Assembly: GCA_023399295.1 (NCBI GenBank)
Contig: JAEWQF010000010.1
Span: forward strand, 1-32,165
Direction of reading: 5' to 3'
DNA from: Bacteroidota bacterium
Lineage (GTDB): Bacteria; Bacteroidota; Bacteroidia; Bacteroidales; Dysgonomonadaceae
Length of the DNA stretch: 32,165 bases
Of the stretch, positions 15,894-23,872 are shown one piece after another (the stretch's first letter is position 1; every line of letters begins with the position of its first letter). Both the position numbers and the translations under genes were made by a program. Below the pieces are notes generated by a model. That model was not told the origin of the DNA. It made no database searches and saw nothing but the letters and a program-made list of their open reading frames with translations.

Positions 15894-15923
15894 ACGGCAC
15901 CCTGTCAATTCAGGGTGTGCCGT
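15894..15923 (+). promoter_or_regulatory. Bulged hairpin in the leader of the TonB receptor gene
   Basis: ACGGCACCCTG (15894-15904) pairs with CAGGGTGTGCCGT (15911-15923), an 11-bp stem interrupted by a 2-base bulge, with a 6-base loop. It lies in the 86-base gap between the His-rich gene and the receptor, preceded (not followed) by a T-run, so it is not a + strand intrinsic terminator. It may attenuate, stabilise or translationally regulate the receptor message. Confidence 0.5.
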
Positions 15924-15957
15924 GACCACTTTCCATATCTTAAAAATAACTTAAACA

Positions 15958-18384
15958 ATGAAAAGAATCATTTTTCTTCTCACACTATATATCTGTGTCA
16001 CGATCTCTTATGCCCAATCTGATGCAGCATTGACGAGACGCAGCGACGCGAATATCTACGGGCATGTGCTGGACAACAAAACCGGGGAACACCTACCCTT
16101 CGTCACCATCAAGCTGAAGGGCACCACCATCGGCATCACCACCGACCACACCGGTCACTATTTTCTCCGCAATCTGCCCGTGGGAAAGTTCACCCTTGAG
16201 GCCTCCATGATCGGATTCAAAACAGCCGCCAAAGAGGTGGTCATCGAAGCCGACAAAACCCTTGAAATTGATTTTACACTCATCGAGGAAAGCGTTTCAC
16301 TTGATGCTGTGGTGGTGTCGGCCAACCGGAACGAGACCACACGACGCATGACGCCCTCGTTGGTGAGTGTGCTCAACATGCAGATGCTGGAGGTAACCAA
16401 CTCGAAAACTGTCGCTGACGGACTCAGATTCCAACCTGGATTGCGGGTGGAGAACAACTGTCAGACGTGCGGCACCACACAGGTACGCATCAACGGTATG
16501 GAGGGATCCTACTCACAGATACTGATCGACTCGCGACCCCTCATCGGCGCACTGGCCGGCGTGTACGGACTGGAGCAGATTCCCGCCAATATGATTGAAC
16601 GGATCGAGGTGGTTCGTGGTGGCGGATCAGCCCTCTTCGGTGCCAACGCCATCGGCGGCACCATCAACATCATCACCCGCGAACCGATTCGCAATAGCGG
16701 TGAGTTCAGCAACACGCATACCGCCATCATTGGGGGAGCGTTGGAAAACAACACCACCTTCAATGCTTCGCTGGTGAACGACACCCGCAATGCGGGGATC
16801 ATGGTGTTTGGCCAGCATCGCCATCGCGATGGCGTTGATATGGATGAGGACGGTTTCACCGAACTGCCACTCTTGCAGAACCGCTCACTTGGTTTTCGCT
16901 CATTCCTGAGGTGGAATCCATACTCCCGGTTGACACTTGAGTACCGCCACATGCACGAGTTCCGGCGGGGTGGTGACCAACTGGACAAACAGCCCTACGA
17001 GAGCTACATCGCCGAACAGCTGGAGCACGCCATACACAGTGGGTCTATTGGCTTCGATCACACCTCCTCTGACCAACAGAACCGCATCAGCCTCTATGCA
17101 GCCGCCCAACACACCAACCGCAACAGCTACTATGGAGCCGGTGAACCCTATAGCGATGAGATTCCGGCCATCACACCGGAGATGACTGAAGAGACTGCGG
17201 AACAAATCCGCACCATCCTGCGGAACAACATGCTGCGCAGGAATTCTTTCGGACATACCAGTGAGCTGACCTATCAGGTGGGAGGGCACTATCTTCATTC
17301 CTTTAGCCAGCTTTGGTTTATGCCGGCCGAACTGACAACCGGGTTGGAATACATTGTCAGCAAGCTGGATGATGTGAGTGGTTATCGTGTTCAGGGCATC
17401 TCTCAACAAACCCGTAACGCGGCTGCTTTTCTGCAGAACGAGTGGAAAACGGGGATCTGGAGCCTGCTGCTGGGGGGAAGGCTCGACAAACACAACCTGG
17501 TAGAACAACCCATTTTCAGTCCACGCATCAACTTGCGCTACAACCCCTCACAGAATATCAACCTGCGGCTCACCTACAGTGGCGGCTTCCGGGCACCACA
17601 GGTATTCGACGAAGACCTGCATGTGGATATTGCAGGGGGTTCCCAGGTGATCAGACGTCTCTCGGACGATCTGCGGGAGGAACGTTCACACAGCCTCAGC
17701 GGTTCAGCCGATCTCTACTACCAGAGTGGAATCACCCTCTTCAACCTACTTATTGAGGGTTTTTACACCCGTCTGGAGAGACCCTTCACCGGCATAAAGC
17801 GGGGCAATGTGATCCTGATCGAGAATGCGGATGATGGAGCAATGGTGGCAGGGATAAACCTGGAAGGGAGGGTTGCCATCGGCACAACAGTCGATCTGCA
17901 GGCAGGCGCTACGCTTCAGCGCAGCCTCTATGACAAAGAGCGCAAGTGGTGGGAGCCCGAGACAGCAGAAGAGGAGCCATTGGATCACGTCACTCCTACA
18001 CGCCGGATGATGCGTACACCCGATAGCTACGCCTATTTCGTGGCAACCTGGAATGTCACACGCCGGTTCGCCACTACCCTCTCTGGCAACTATACCGGCA
18101 GCATGGCAGTGCCTCACGAGGCCGGTTTTGGCAGGGAGGGCAGCGATCGTTTCTCATCAGTGAACATCACCGAGGAGTCACCTTCATTCTTCGAGCTGAA
18201 TACAAGGATTTCTTACACCTTCAGCCTCAACAATGAGACCTCGTTGCAGGTCAATGCGGGTGTACAGAACCTGACAAATGCGTTTCAGAAAGATTTCGAT
18301 ACCGGTGCTGGAAGGGCTTCGAGCTACATATATGGACCGGGAAGCCCACGAAGCATCTTTGCCGGATTCAAACTGATGCTCTAA
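15958..18384 (+). CDS. TonB-dependent outer-membrane receptor with carboxypeptidase-like N-terminal domain
   Basis: An 808-residue receptor. Signal peptide MKRIIFLLTLYICVTISYAQ; residues about 33-115 are a CarboxypepD_reg-like domain (IYGHVLDNKTGEHLPFVTIKLKG); the plug follows, then a 22-strand-size barrel. In the plug, Cys168 and Cys171 form a CxxC within NNCQTCGTTQVRINGMEG, followed by IPANMIERIEVVRGGGSALFGANAIGGTINI, the usual plug end. The last residues FAGFKLML serve as the C-terminal barrel strand. No SusD partner is present, so this is a siderophore/metal/cofactor-type receptor and not a polysaccharide one. The His-rich neighbour favours a metal or metal-containing ligand. The ligand itself cannot be read from sequence. 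Four bases separate its stop from the end of oxyR on the other strand. Confidence 0.92.
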   Translation: MKRIIFLLTLYICVTISYAQSDAALTRRSDANIYGHVLDNKTGEHLPFVTIKLKGTTIGITTDHTGHYFLRNLPVGKFTLEASMIGFKTAAKEVVIEADKTLEIDFTLIEESVSLDAVVVSANRNETTRRMTPSLVSVLNMQMLEVTNSKTVADGLRFQPGLRVENNCQTCGTTQVRINGMEGSYSQILIDSRPLIGALAGVYGLEQIPANMIERIEVVRGGGSALFGANAIGGTINIITREPIRNSGEFSNTHTAIIGGALENNTTFNASLVNDTRNAGIMVFGQHRHRDGVDMDEDGFTELPLLQNRSLGFRSFLRWNPYSRLTLEYRHMHEFRRGGDQLDKQPYESYIAEQLEHAIHSGSIGFDHTSSDQQNRISLYAAAQHTNRNSYYGAGEPYSDEIPAITPEMTEETAEQIRTILRNNMLRRNSFGHTSELTYQVGGHYLHSFSQLWFMPAELTTGLEYIVSKLDDVSGYRVQGISQQTRNAAAFLQNEWKTGIWSLLLGGRLDKHNLVEQPIFSPRINLRYNPSQNINLRLTYSGGFRAPQVFDEDLHVDIAGGSQVIRRLSDDLREERSHSLSGSADLYYQSGITLFNLLIEGFYTRLERPFTGIKRGNVILIENADDGAMVAGINLEGRVAIGTTVDLQAGATLQRSLYDKERKWWEPETAEEEPLDHVTPTRRMMRTPDSYAYFVATWNVTRRFATTLSGNYTGSMAVPHEAGFGREGSDRFSSVNITEESPSFFELNTRISYTFSLNNETSLQVNAGVQNLTNAFQKDFDTGAGRASSYIYGPGSPRSIFAGFKLML

Positions 18385-18388
18385 GAGG

Positions 18389-19330
18389 TCACAGGGGGAT
18401 CACATATTTCTTCATCGCCTCATCCTGCAGTGAGCGGGGCACCGCCGCTTTTACCTCATCAACAAGGATTTGAAGCAGGCGTTCGCGAAAGAACTCCTTG
18501 CGGGTGATCAGGCTCACCTCCCTGACGGGCGTATTTTTCTTGAAAGGTCGTACATTCTTACGTTGTATCTCGCTCAGGTTGGCCAGTGCCATCTCCGGTA
18601 TCACTGTCAGACCTACGTTCTGATCCACAATATTGATCAGCGTATCAATGCTACCGGCTTCATAGGTGAAGATAGACTGGTTGCTGCGCCGTTTCTTCAG
18701 GTTGCAGAGGTGGAGGATCTGTGTGCGGAAGCAGTGCACCTCGTCCAGCAGCCACAGCTTTGCAGCGGTGAGGTCACTCTCTTCGAGTGATGTTTTCGCA
18801 TAAAGTGCCTTTTCCTGTGGTGAGACATAAGCGAAGAACTGTTCGTAGTAGATGGGATGTTCGGTGATGCCTGCCTCTTTGAGTGGTGTGGCAAGGATGC
18901 CACCGTCAATCGTATCGTTGGCGAGACCCCTGAGGATCTGGTCTGTTGTAAGTTCTGTGATCACGATGCGGATGTCGTGTTGGTTGTCGCGGTGCACCTG
19001 CATCAGCTTGGGCAGCAGATAGGGAGAAATGGTGGGGATGATTGCAAGGCGGAACATTCCTTTCACGATCCCCTTCTCCTCCTGGATGATCTCCTTGATC
19101 TGATTCACCTGCGCCAGTGCCATTCGCGCCTGGTTAATGACCTTGGTACCGATCTCGGTTGGTTGCACCGGCAACTGAGAACGGTCGAAGATCTTCACTC
19201 CCAACTCATCCTCCAGTTTCTGAATCATCATGCTGAGTGTGGGCTGGGTGACGAATGAAGCTTCCGCAGCCTTTGAGAAATGACGGTAGTTGTCCACCGC
19301 GATAATATATTCCAGTTGCTGTATGTTCAT
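18389..19330 (-). CDS. oxyR: LysR-family peroxide sensor OxyR
   Basis: A 313-residue regulator from ATG 19330 (MNIQQLEYIIAV); a longer in-frame start at 19372 would add 14 residues before the conserved helix-turn-helix. The N-terminal domain has the LysR pattern HFSKAAEASFVTQPTLSMMIQKLEDELGVKIFDR. The C-terminal sensor domain contains Cys200 and Cys209 in EVHCFRTQILHLCN, matching the position and spacing of the E. coli redox pair Cys199/Cys208. It activates peroxide-defence genes (catalase, AhpCF, Dps) once the disulfide forms. It follows the dihydroorotate dehydrogenase-like gene by 52 bases on the same strand, so the two may be cotranscribed. No peroxidase gene is in the window. Confidence 0.93.
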   Translation of the reverse strand: MNIQQLEYIIAVDNYRHFSKAAEASFVTQPTLSMMIQKLEDELGVKIFDRSQLPVQPTEIGTKVINQARMALAQVNQIKEIIQEEKGIVKGMFRLAIIPTISPYLLPKLMQVHRDNQHDIRIVITELTTDQILRGLANDTIDGGILATPLKEAGITEHPIYYEQFFAYVSPQEKALYAKTSLEESDLTAAKLWLLDEVHCFRTQILHLCNLKKRRSNQSIFTYEAGSIDTLINIVDQNVGLTVIPEMALANLSEIQRKNVRPFKKNTPVREVSLITRKEFFRERLLQILVDEVKAAVPRSLQDEAMKKYVIPL

Positions 19331-19382
19331 TTTTCTTGTGATCAAATGTGGAGTCAAGATGCAGCATCCCAAATCCTACGTC

Positions 19383-20360
19383 CTACTGTTTGTAATCCGA
19401 GAAGTATTTCATGAATTGCACCCGTTCGTAGAGCGAAGGGCTTTTGATGTTGGCATAATTCAGTTTTCCCTTGAATGCGTCGATGGTCTCATAGTTATTC
19501 TGCTCCATCCATTCCTCCATGCAGGTGATCATTTCCGCAACAGCTGTCGCTCCCTGTTCGTACAGCATACTGCATAGCTGGATGCCTCCCGCACCTGCAA
19601 GAATCCCCTTCACGGCATCCTCCCAACTATGCACCCCGTAAGAGCATGCGATGTCGAAGTCGGGCACCCGTCCCGACACGATGGCGGTCCAACGGAGCGT
19701 CTCACTGAAGTCGGAAGGATTGCTGAAGACTGGTCCGGAGACAATTTCCATGTTGGTGATGTCTATATCGAGTTGGTAGAAACGGTTGAAGAGCACCACC
19801 CCGTCAGCACCCAAGGCCTTGAGTTTGGCAACAAGTCCCGGGAGGTTGCTGATGTTCTTCGCCATCTTGATCACCAGGGGAATGGAGAGCTGCTTCTTCA
19901 GCTCTCTTACAATGTTGACGTATGACTCCTCGAGCCAGGTGTCGCCATACTCACCGGCATTCAACAGGAAGAGATTCAGTTCCAGCGCATCGGCACCCGC
20001 ATCCTGCACGCTGCGTGCGAAATCAATCCAGCGGCTCTGCTTGTAGCAGTTGATGCTGGCCACGACAGGCATCGCGCACTCGGCTTTGACAGAACGGATC
20101 AGATCGAGGTACTTCTCCATGTGGTTCATCTCCACATAGGTATTGATGTAATCAGCCGCCTCGGGATAGTCGGTGAGCTGTGCCAGCTTGTCCGAATGAC
20201 TTTCTATCTGCTCTTCAAAGAGTGATTTCAGCACCACCGCACCAATCCCGGCATCATCAAGTTCCTTAATCTTTTTCAGTGAGTTTGTCAGTCCGCTGCT
20301 GGCGGCTATCAGGGGATTCTTCAGTTTCAATCCCGCAAAGGTTGTTTCCAGTGTAACCAT
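19383..20360 (-). CDS. Dihydroorotate dehydrogenase-like flavoprotein lacking the catalytic cysteine
   Basis: A 325-residue TIM-barrel protein related to class 1 dihydroorotate dehydrogenases: LETTFAGLKLKNPLIAASSG at the start, Lys45 in VVLKSLF, ASINCY, ELNL at 127-130, PLVIKMAKN with the FMN-contacting Lys165, GADGVVLFNRFYQ and GVHSWEDAVKGILAGAGGIQLCS for phosphate binding. In class 1A enzymes the segment after ELNL reads S-C-P-N, where Cys130 is the catalytic base; here it reads F-L-L-N. The FMN site looks intact but the base is gone, so it may not oxidise dihydroorotate. Such proteins are annotated as DHOD-like throughout Bacteroidota and have no proven reaction. It is directly upstream of oxyR and has its own -7 box. 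Confidence 0.87.
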   Translation of the reverse strand: MVTLETTFAGLKLKNPLIAASSGLTNSLKKIKELDDAGIGAVVLKSLFEEQIESHSDKLAQLTDYPEAADYINTYVEMNHMEKYLDLIRSVKAECAMPVVASINCYKQSRWIDFARSVQDAGADALELNLFLLNAGEYGDTWLEESYVNIVRELKKQLSIPLVIKMAKNISNLPGLVAKLKALGADGVVLFNRFYQLDIDITNMEIVSGPVFSNPSDFSETLRWTAIVSGRVPDFDIACSYGVHSWEDAVKGILAGAGGIQLCSMLYEQGATAVAEMITCMEEWMEQNNYETIDAFKGKLNYANIKSPSLYERVQFMKYFSDYKQ

Positions 20361-20395
20361 ATTGGCGACAAATGTTTTTCAAATGATTGTTTGTA

Positions 20396-20403
20396 CAAAT
20401 ATA
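20396..20403 (-). promoter_or_regulatory. Candidate -7 promoter box for the DHOD-like gene (and possibly oxyR)
   Basis: The - strand reads TATATTTG, a full match to TAnnTTTG, 36 bases upstream of the start at 20360. No clear TTTG is found at -33. The gap 20361-20468 contains no gene. Confidence 0.5.
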
Positions 20404-20468
20404 GATATTTTTTATCGATCATGCCGATATCCAATCAAAAAGAGGAGGGAAATTGTTGCGTGGTTTTC

Positions 20469-21131
20469 TTAACGTGCACCGAAGATCATTGTGCCCACCC
20501 GGATCAGGGTGCTACCCTCCTCCAGTGCGATGGGGTAATCACCCGACATACCCATCGAAAGCTGCCTGAAGGCGGAGTCATCCGTGAAATAGTTTGCTTT
20601 GCACTCCTCGAAGAGATCCCTGAGAAGACGAAACTCACGGCGTACCTGCTCCCGGTCGTCGGTATAGGTAGCCATACCCATCATGCCTGCGATCTGCAGG
20701 TTGCTGCACTCTTTCCAGCTTCCCTCCCCCAGGAAGTGACGACACTCATCGGGTGAGAAGCCGGACTTGGTCTCCTCCTCAGCGATATGGATCTGCAACA
20801 GGCAGGGGATCACCCGTCCAGAAGCGGCACCCTGCTTCTCTATCTCACGCATCAGCTGCTCGCTGTCGAGGCTGTGAATGAGCGATATAAAAGGGGCGAT
20901 CAGCTTCACCTTGTTGCGTTGAAGAGAGCCGATGAAGTGCCACTCGATGTCTGCCGGCAGCTCCTGCTGTTTGGCCACCAGCTCCTGTACGCGGCTCTCA
21001 CCGAAAATACGCTGACCGGCATCGTATGCTTGCCGTATCTGCTCCACAGGGTGAAACTTTGAAACCGCCACCACCTCCACACCGAGAGGCAGAGATTGTC
21101 TCAATGATTCTATGTGTGACCCGATATTCAT
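20469..21131 (-). CDS. yggS: YggS-family pyridoxal phosphate homeostasis protein
   Basis: A 220-residue single-domain protein of the PLPBP/YggS family. Signatures are VEVVAVSKFHPVEQIRQAY, where Lys25 should bind PLP, RIFGESRVQEL, IEWHFIGSLQRNKVK, SLDSEQL, CLLQIHIAEEETKSGF, GMMGMATY, LSMGMSGDYPIALEEGSTLIRVGTMIFG at the phosphate end. It buffers PLP and influences amino-acid and keto-acid pools; it has no known catalytic turnover. Its ATG overlaps the stop of the DUF4494 gene by four bases, so the two are translationally coupled. Confidence 0.95.
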   Translation of the reverse strand: MNIGSHIESLRQSLPLGVEVVAVSKFHPVEQIRQAYDAGQRIFGESRVQELVAKQQELPADIEWHFIGSLQRNKVKLIAPFISLIHSLDSEQLMREIEKQGAASGRVIPCLLQIHIAEEETKSGFSPDECRHFLGEGSWKECSNLQIAGMMGMATYTDDREQVRREFRLLRDLFEECKANYFTDDSAFRQLSMGMSGDYPIALEEGSTLIRVGTMIFGAR

Positions 21132-21580
21132 CTCTGATCTTTGGCCGCTCCTTCACCCGAGTAAGGAAAGACATCCATGATGGCCGTTTCAGCCACAGAG
21201 GCGATAGCGTAGTCGATCATGGTCTTCTTCATCTCGGTCTCCACGATCTCGACGGCCTCTTTCAGTTCGGATGCCTGCACCAGCATGTTTACCCCAGTCT
21301 TCTTCTCAGCACCGCTTTTCTCATCGAGGGTGATGAAATTGAGTCGGGCTTTGTAGTAACGATCGCCCTTCTCGTTGAAGAATGAGTCGCTGTATTTCAC
21401 CCGCTTGATGTCAGACACAGAGAACTCACCCGAGATGAAGGGTCTGATCTCCTCGATGATGCGTGCCTCCGCTTCAGTAAAGGAGAGGGCATCCACCAGG
21501 TAGGGCTCGGTAACTGTTTTCTGCATGCCGGTCTCCAGCATCTTGTCATATTTGATCTTGCACTCAAACCAGTTGTACAT
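21128..21580 (-). CDS. DUF4494 domain protein
   Basis: A 150-residue protein from ATG 21580 (MYNWFECKIKYDKM); codons upstream in frame belong to the leader. It matches DUF4494 as I know it: a short soluble alpha/beta protein beginning MYNWFE(C/V)K, with EPYLVDALSFTEAEARI and GDRYYKARLNFITLDEKSGAEK. No signal peptide, transmembrane segment or catalytic motif is visible. The function is unknown; in other Bacteroidales it is also found directly upstream of yggS, as far as I recall. Here the two overlap by four bases, which ties its expression to PLP homeostasis. The C-terminal residues (EGAAKDQR) look like a flexible tail. Confidence 0.85.
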   Translation of the reverse strand: MYNWFECKIKYDKMLETGMQKTVTEPYLVDALSFTEAEARIIEEIRPFISGEFSVSDIKRVKYSDSFFNEKGDRYYKARLNFITLDEKSGAEKKTGVNMLVQASELKEAVEIVETEMKKTMIDYAIASVAETAIMDVFPYSGEGAAKDQR

Positions 21581-21619
21581 AGTTGTTTCTTTATAATCTT
21601 TGTGGTTTTTACGAAGGTA

Positions 21620-21627
21620 CAAAGATA
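21620..21627 (-). promoter_or_regulatory. Candidate -7 promoter box for DUF4494-yggS
   Basis: The - strand reads TATCTTTG, a full match to TAnnTTTG, 40 bases upstream of the start at 21580. An A/T-rich stretch precedes it. A -33 TTTG at normal spacing is not seen. Confidence 0.5.
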
Positions 21628-21737
21628 AAAAATTTAAACGGGTTTGGGTCACTTTCAGGCCAGCAGTTCACAGGAATTTAAAAGGAGTCTGATGCGATGA
21701 AAAGGTGCTTAATCCTCCATTGATGACGTTTTTTTTA

Positions 21738-21745
21738 TACTTTTG
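21738..21745 (+). promoter_or_regulatory. Candidate -7 promoter box for the DUF554-transporter pair
   Basis: TACTTTTG matches TAnnTTTG and ends 22 bases before the ATG at 21768. It follows a run of T residues (21729-21736). The -33 element is unclear. Confidence 0.5.
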
Positions 21746-21767
21746 CCCATTGTAAATTAAACTGACG

Positions 21768-22445
21768 ATGATAGGAACCCTGGTAAATACAGCAGCCGTG
21801 ATCGGCGGCGGCATGATCGGGCTGCTGCTCAAGAAGCGGATGCCGGAAAGGATAACCACCATCTATTTTCAGGCCATCGGCCTCTTCACGCTTGCCATCG
21901 GTGCTTCCATGGCAGTGGAGATGCAGCACATCCTGATCGTGGTGAGCAGTCTTGCCATCGGCTCGTTGCTGGGCGAATGGATCGACATCGGGCAGGGAGC
22001 TGAGCGACTGGGCAACCGCATCAAACATCGTTTCCGTATTGGCAACGAAAAGTTCTCCGAAGGACTTGTCACCGCGTTCCTGCTTTTCTGTGTGGGATCA
22101 CTCACCATCCTGGGTACCATTCAGGAGGGAACAGGCGGCTCCCCCGACCTGCTCTACACCAAGTCGCTGATGGACTTCTTCTCGGCCATCCTGCTGGCCT
22201 CCGCCTTTGGCGTGGGGGTCGCCCTCTCGGCAGTGCCCCTGTTTCTCTTCCAGGCGTCACTCACCCTGCTTGCCGGTTATGCGGGCAGTTTCTTCACGGA
22301 GGAGATCATCCTGGGACTCACCAGCGTGGGGGGTATCATGCTGATCGGGCTGGGAATCAACATCCTGGGCATCCAGAAGATACGCGTCATGAACATGCTA
22401 CCCTCCCTCGTGGTGGTGGCACTGCTGCTCTGGTTGTTCGGATGA
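21768..22445 (+). CDS. DUF554 family membrane protein
   Basis: A 225-residue integral membrane protein with about six to seven helices. It shows the DUF554 layout: MIGTLVNTAAVIGGGMIGLLLKKRMPER at the N-terminus, IGASMAVE, GSLLGEWIDI, a short soluble loop, FLLFCVGSLTILGTIQEGTGG, KSLMDFFSAILLASAFGVGVALSA and GGIMLIGLGINILGI. DUF554 proteins are thought to be transporters, but the substrate is unknown. The gene overlaps the following amino-acid transporter by four bases (ATGA), so the two are made together. Confidence 0.92.
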   Translation: MIGTLVNTAAVIGGGMIGLLLKKRMPERITTIYFQAIGLFTLAIGASMAVEMQHILIVVSSLAIGSLLGEWIDIGQGAERLGNRIKHRFRIGNEKFSEGLVTAFLLFCVGSLTILGTIQEGTGGSPDLLYTKSLMDFFSAILLASAFGVGVALSAVPLFLFQASLTLLAGYAGSFFTEEIILGLTSVGGIMLIGLGINILGIQKIRVMNMLPSLVVVALLLWLFG

Positions 22446-23863
22446 AAGCAAAGGACGACAAACTGGGATTGTGGCTGCTGATCTTCGTAGCCCTGGGGTC
22501 GATGATAGGATCGGGCATCTTCAACTCGCCCAGGGATCTGATTGCCGTTGCCAACCCTCAGGGAGCAATGATCACCTGGGTTATCGGCGGCTTCGGGGCC
22601 CTGATGCTGGCCCTGGTATTTGTCTATCTCGCCGCGCGCAAACCGGAGCTGAAAAGCGGTGTATATGCCTACGCGCGAGATGGCTTCGGTGACTACATGG
22701 GCTTTAACTCTGCCTGGGGCTACTGGTCGGTAGGGTGGCTCGGCAATGTCAGTTACCTGGCGCTCTTCTTCAAGACGCTGAACGATCTGCTGGGTGAGCG
22801 TGCACTCTCGCCGCTCACCGCTTTCCTGATAGGGTCGGCCCTGCTTTGGTCGTTCCATGCCATCCTGATGTCGGGCATCCGCGAGGGTGCCATCCTCAAC
22901 TTCATCGTCACGGTCGCCAAGCTGGTCCCCATCCTGCTGATCATCCTGCTGGGATTTGCGCTGGTGCGGAGTGACCTCTTCATGGTGGAGAACTGGCAGC
23001 GGCAGCTGGCTTCCACCGGTGGTGACACCACACCGCTCATGCAGGTGAAGGAGGCGATGGCGGTGGTGCTCTGGTGCTTCGTCGGCATCGAGGCTGCATC
23101 GGTACTCTCCGGCAGGGCCAAGAGCCAGCGCACGGTGCGCCTATCCATCATCATCTCGCTGTTGGTGGTGCTCTCCATCTACATGCTGGTCACCTTCATC
23201 GCCATGTCGTCGGTGCCGGCCCATGAGCTGGCCGCTTCAGAGACGCCACTGGCGCTGGTGCTGGAACGTACGGCGATAGGTGCCGCAGGCGGTCTGGTAA
23301 TCAGGCTGGGGATCATGATCTCGGTACTGGGAGCCAGCATCTCCTGGATCCTGCTCTCCGTGGAGACGCTCTATGCCGCGGCACGCGATGGTGTGCTGCC
23401 CCGTGTTTTTCAGAAGACCAACCGCAAGGGGACACCGGTGAACGCCTTGCTGATGACGCAGTGTTTCACCCAGCTCTTCCTGCTATCCATCCTCTCGCCG
23501 CAACTCAACGAGACCTACCTGGCAGCCATCACCATCGCCACCACGCTGGTGCTGATACCCTACCTGCTCTCGTCGCTCTACGCGGTGAAGACCGCCTTCT
23601 CCCTCCGTAAACTGGAATCGCCCCATCACCTTGTCATCGCACTCTTGGGCACCCTCTACTCCCTCTACGTGATCTATGCCGTTGGAATACGTTACCTGAT
23701 TCTTTCGGTGCTCTTCTACGGCATCGGCTCGCTGCTCTTCCTCCGTGCAAAACGTGAACAAAGAAAACAGCCCAAACCGTGGGAGTGGGCTGTCATCATC
23801 CTATTGCTGGGCACCTCTGCCCTGATCGCCGGATTGTTGCTTACCGGCAGGATCACACTATAA
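22442..23863 (+). CDS. APC-superfamily amino acid/polyamine antiporter (ArcD-like)
   Basis: A 473-residue inner-membrane protein with roughly twelve to thirteen helices. The first helix has the APC signature GSMIGSGIFNSPRDLI, followed by ARKPELKSGVYAYARDGFGDYMGFNSAWGYW, typical of basic amino acid antiporters of the ArcD/YdgI group, then WCFVGIEAASVLSGRAKSQ and AAARDGVLPRVFQKTNRKGTPVNALLMTQ. Likely substrates are arginine/ornithine, lysine/cadaverine or similar pairs; the sequence does not discriminate. It is translationally coupled to DUF554. Its stop lies nine bases from the end of the converging TonB receptor gene. Confidence 0.88.
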   Translation: MKAKDDKLGLWLLIFVALGSMIGSGIFNSPRDLIAVANPQGAMITWVIGGFGALMLALVFVYLAARKPELKSGVYAYARDGFGDYMGFNSAWGYWSVGWLGNVSYLALFFKTLNDLLGERALSPLTAFLIGSALLWSFHAILMSGIREGAILNFIVTVAKLVPILLIILLGFALVRSDLFMVENWQRQLASTGGDTTPLMQVKEAMAVVLWCFVGIEAASVLSGRAKSQRTVRLSIIISLLVVLSIYMLVTFIAMSSVPAHELAASETPLALVLERTAIGAAGGLVIRLGIMISVLGASISWILLSVETLYAAARDGVLPRVFQKTNRKGTPVNALLMTQCFTQLFLLSILSPQLNETYLAAITIATTLVLIPYLLSSLYAVKTAFSLRKLESPHHLVIALLGTLYSLYVIYAVGIRYLILSVLFYGIGSLLFLRAKREQRKQPKPWEWAVIILLLGTSALIAGLLLTGRITL

Positions 23864-23872
23864 TTTACATGC

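Noticed and set aside
15700..15958. Cobalamin or other known riboswitch ahead of the TonB receptor
   Set aside because: The gap between genes is only 86 bases and contains a single simple hairpin; no known riboswitch core is recognisable.
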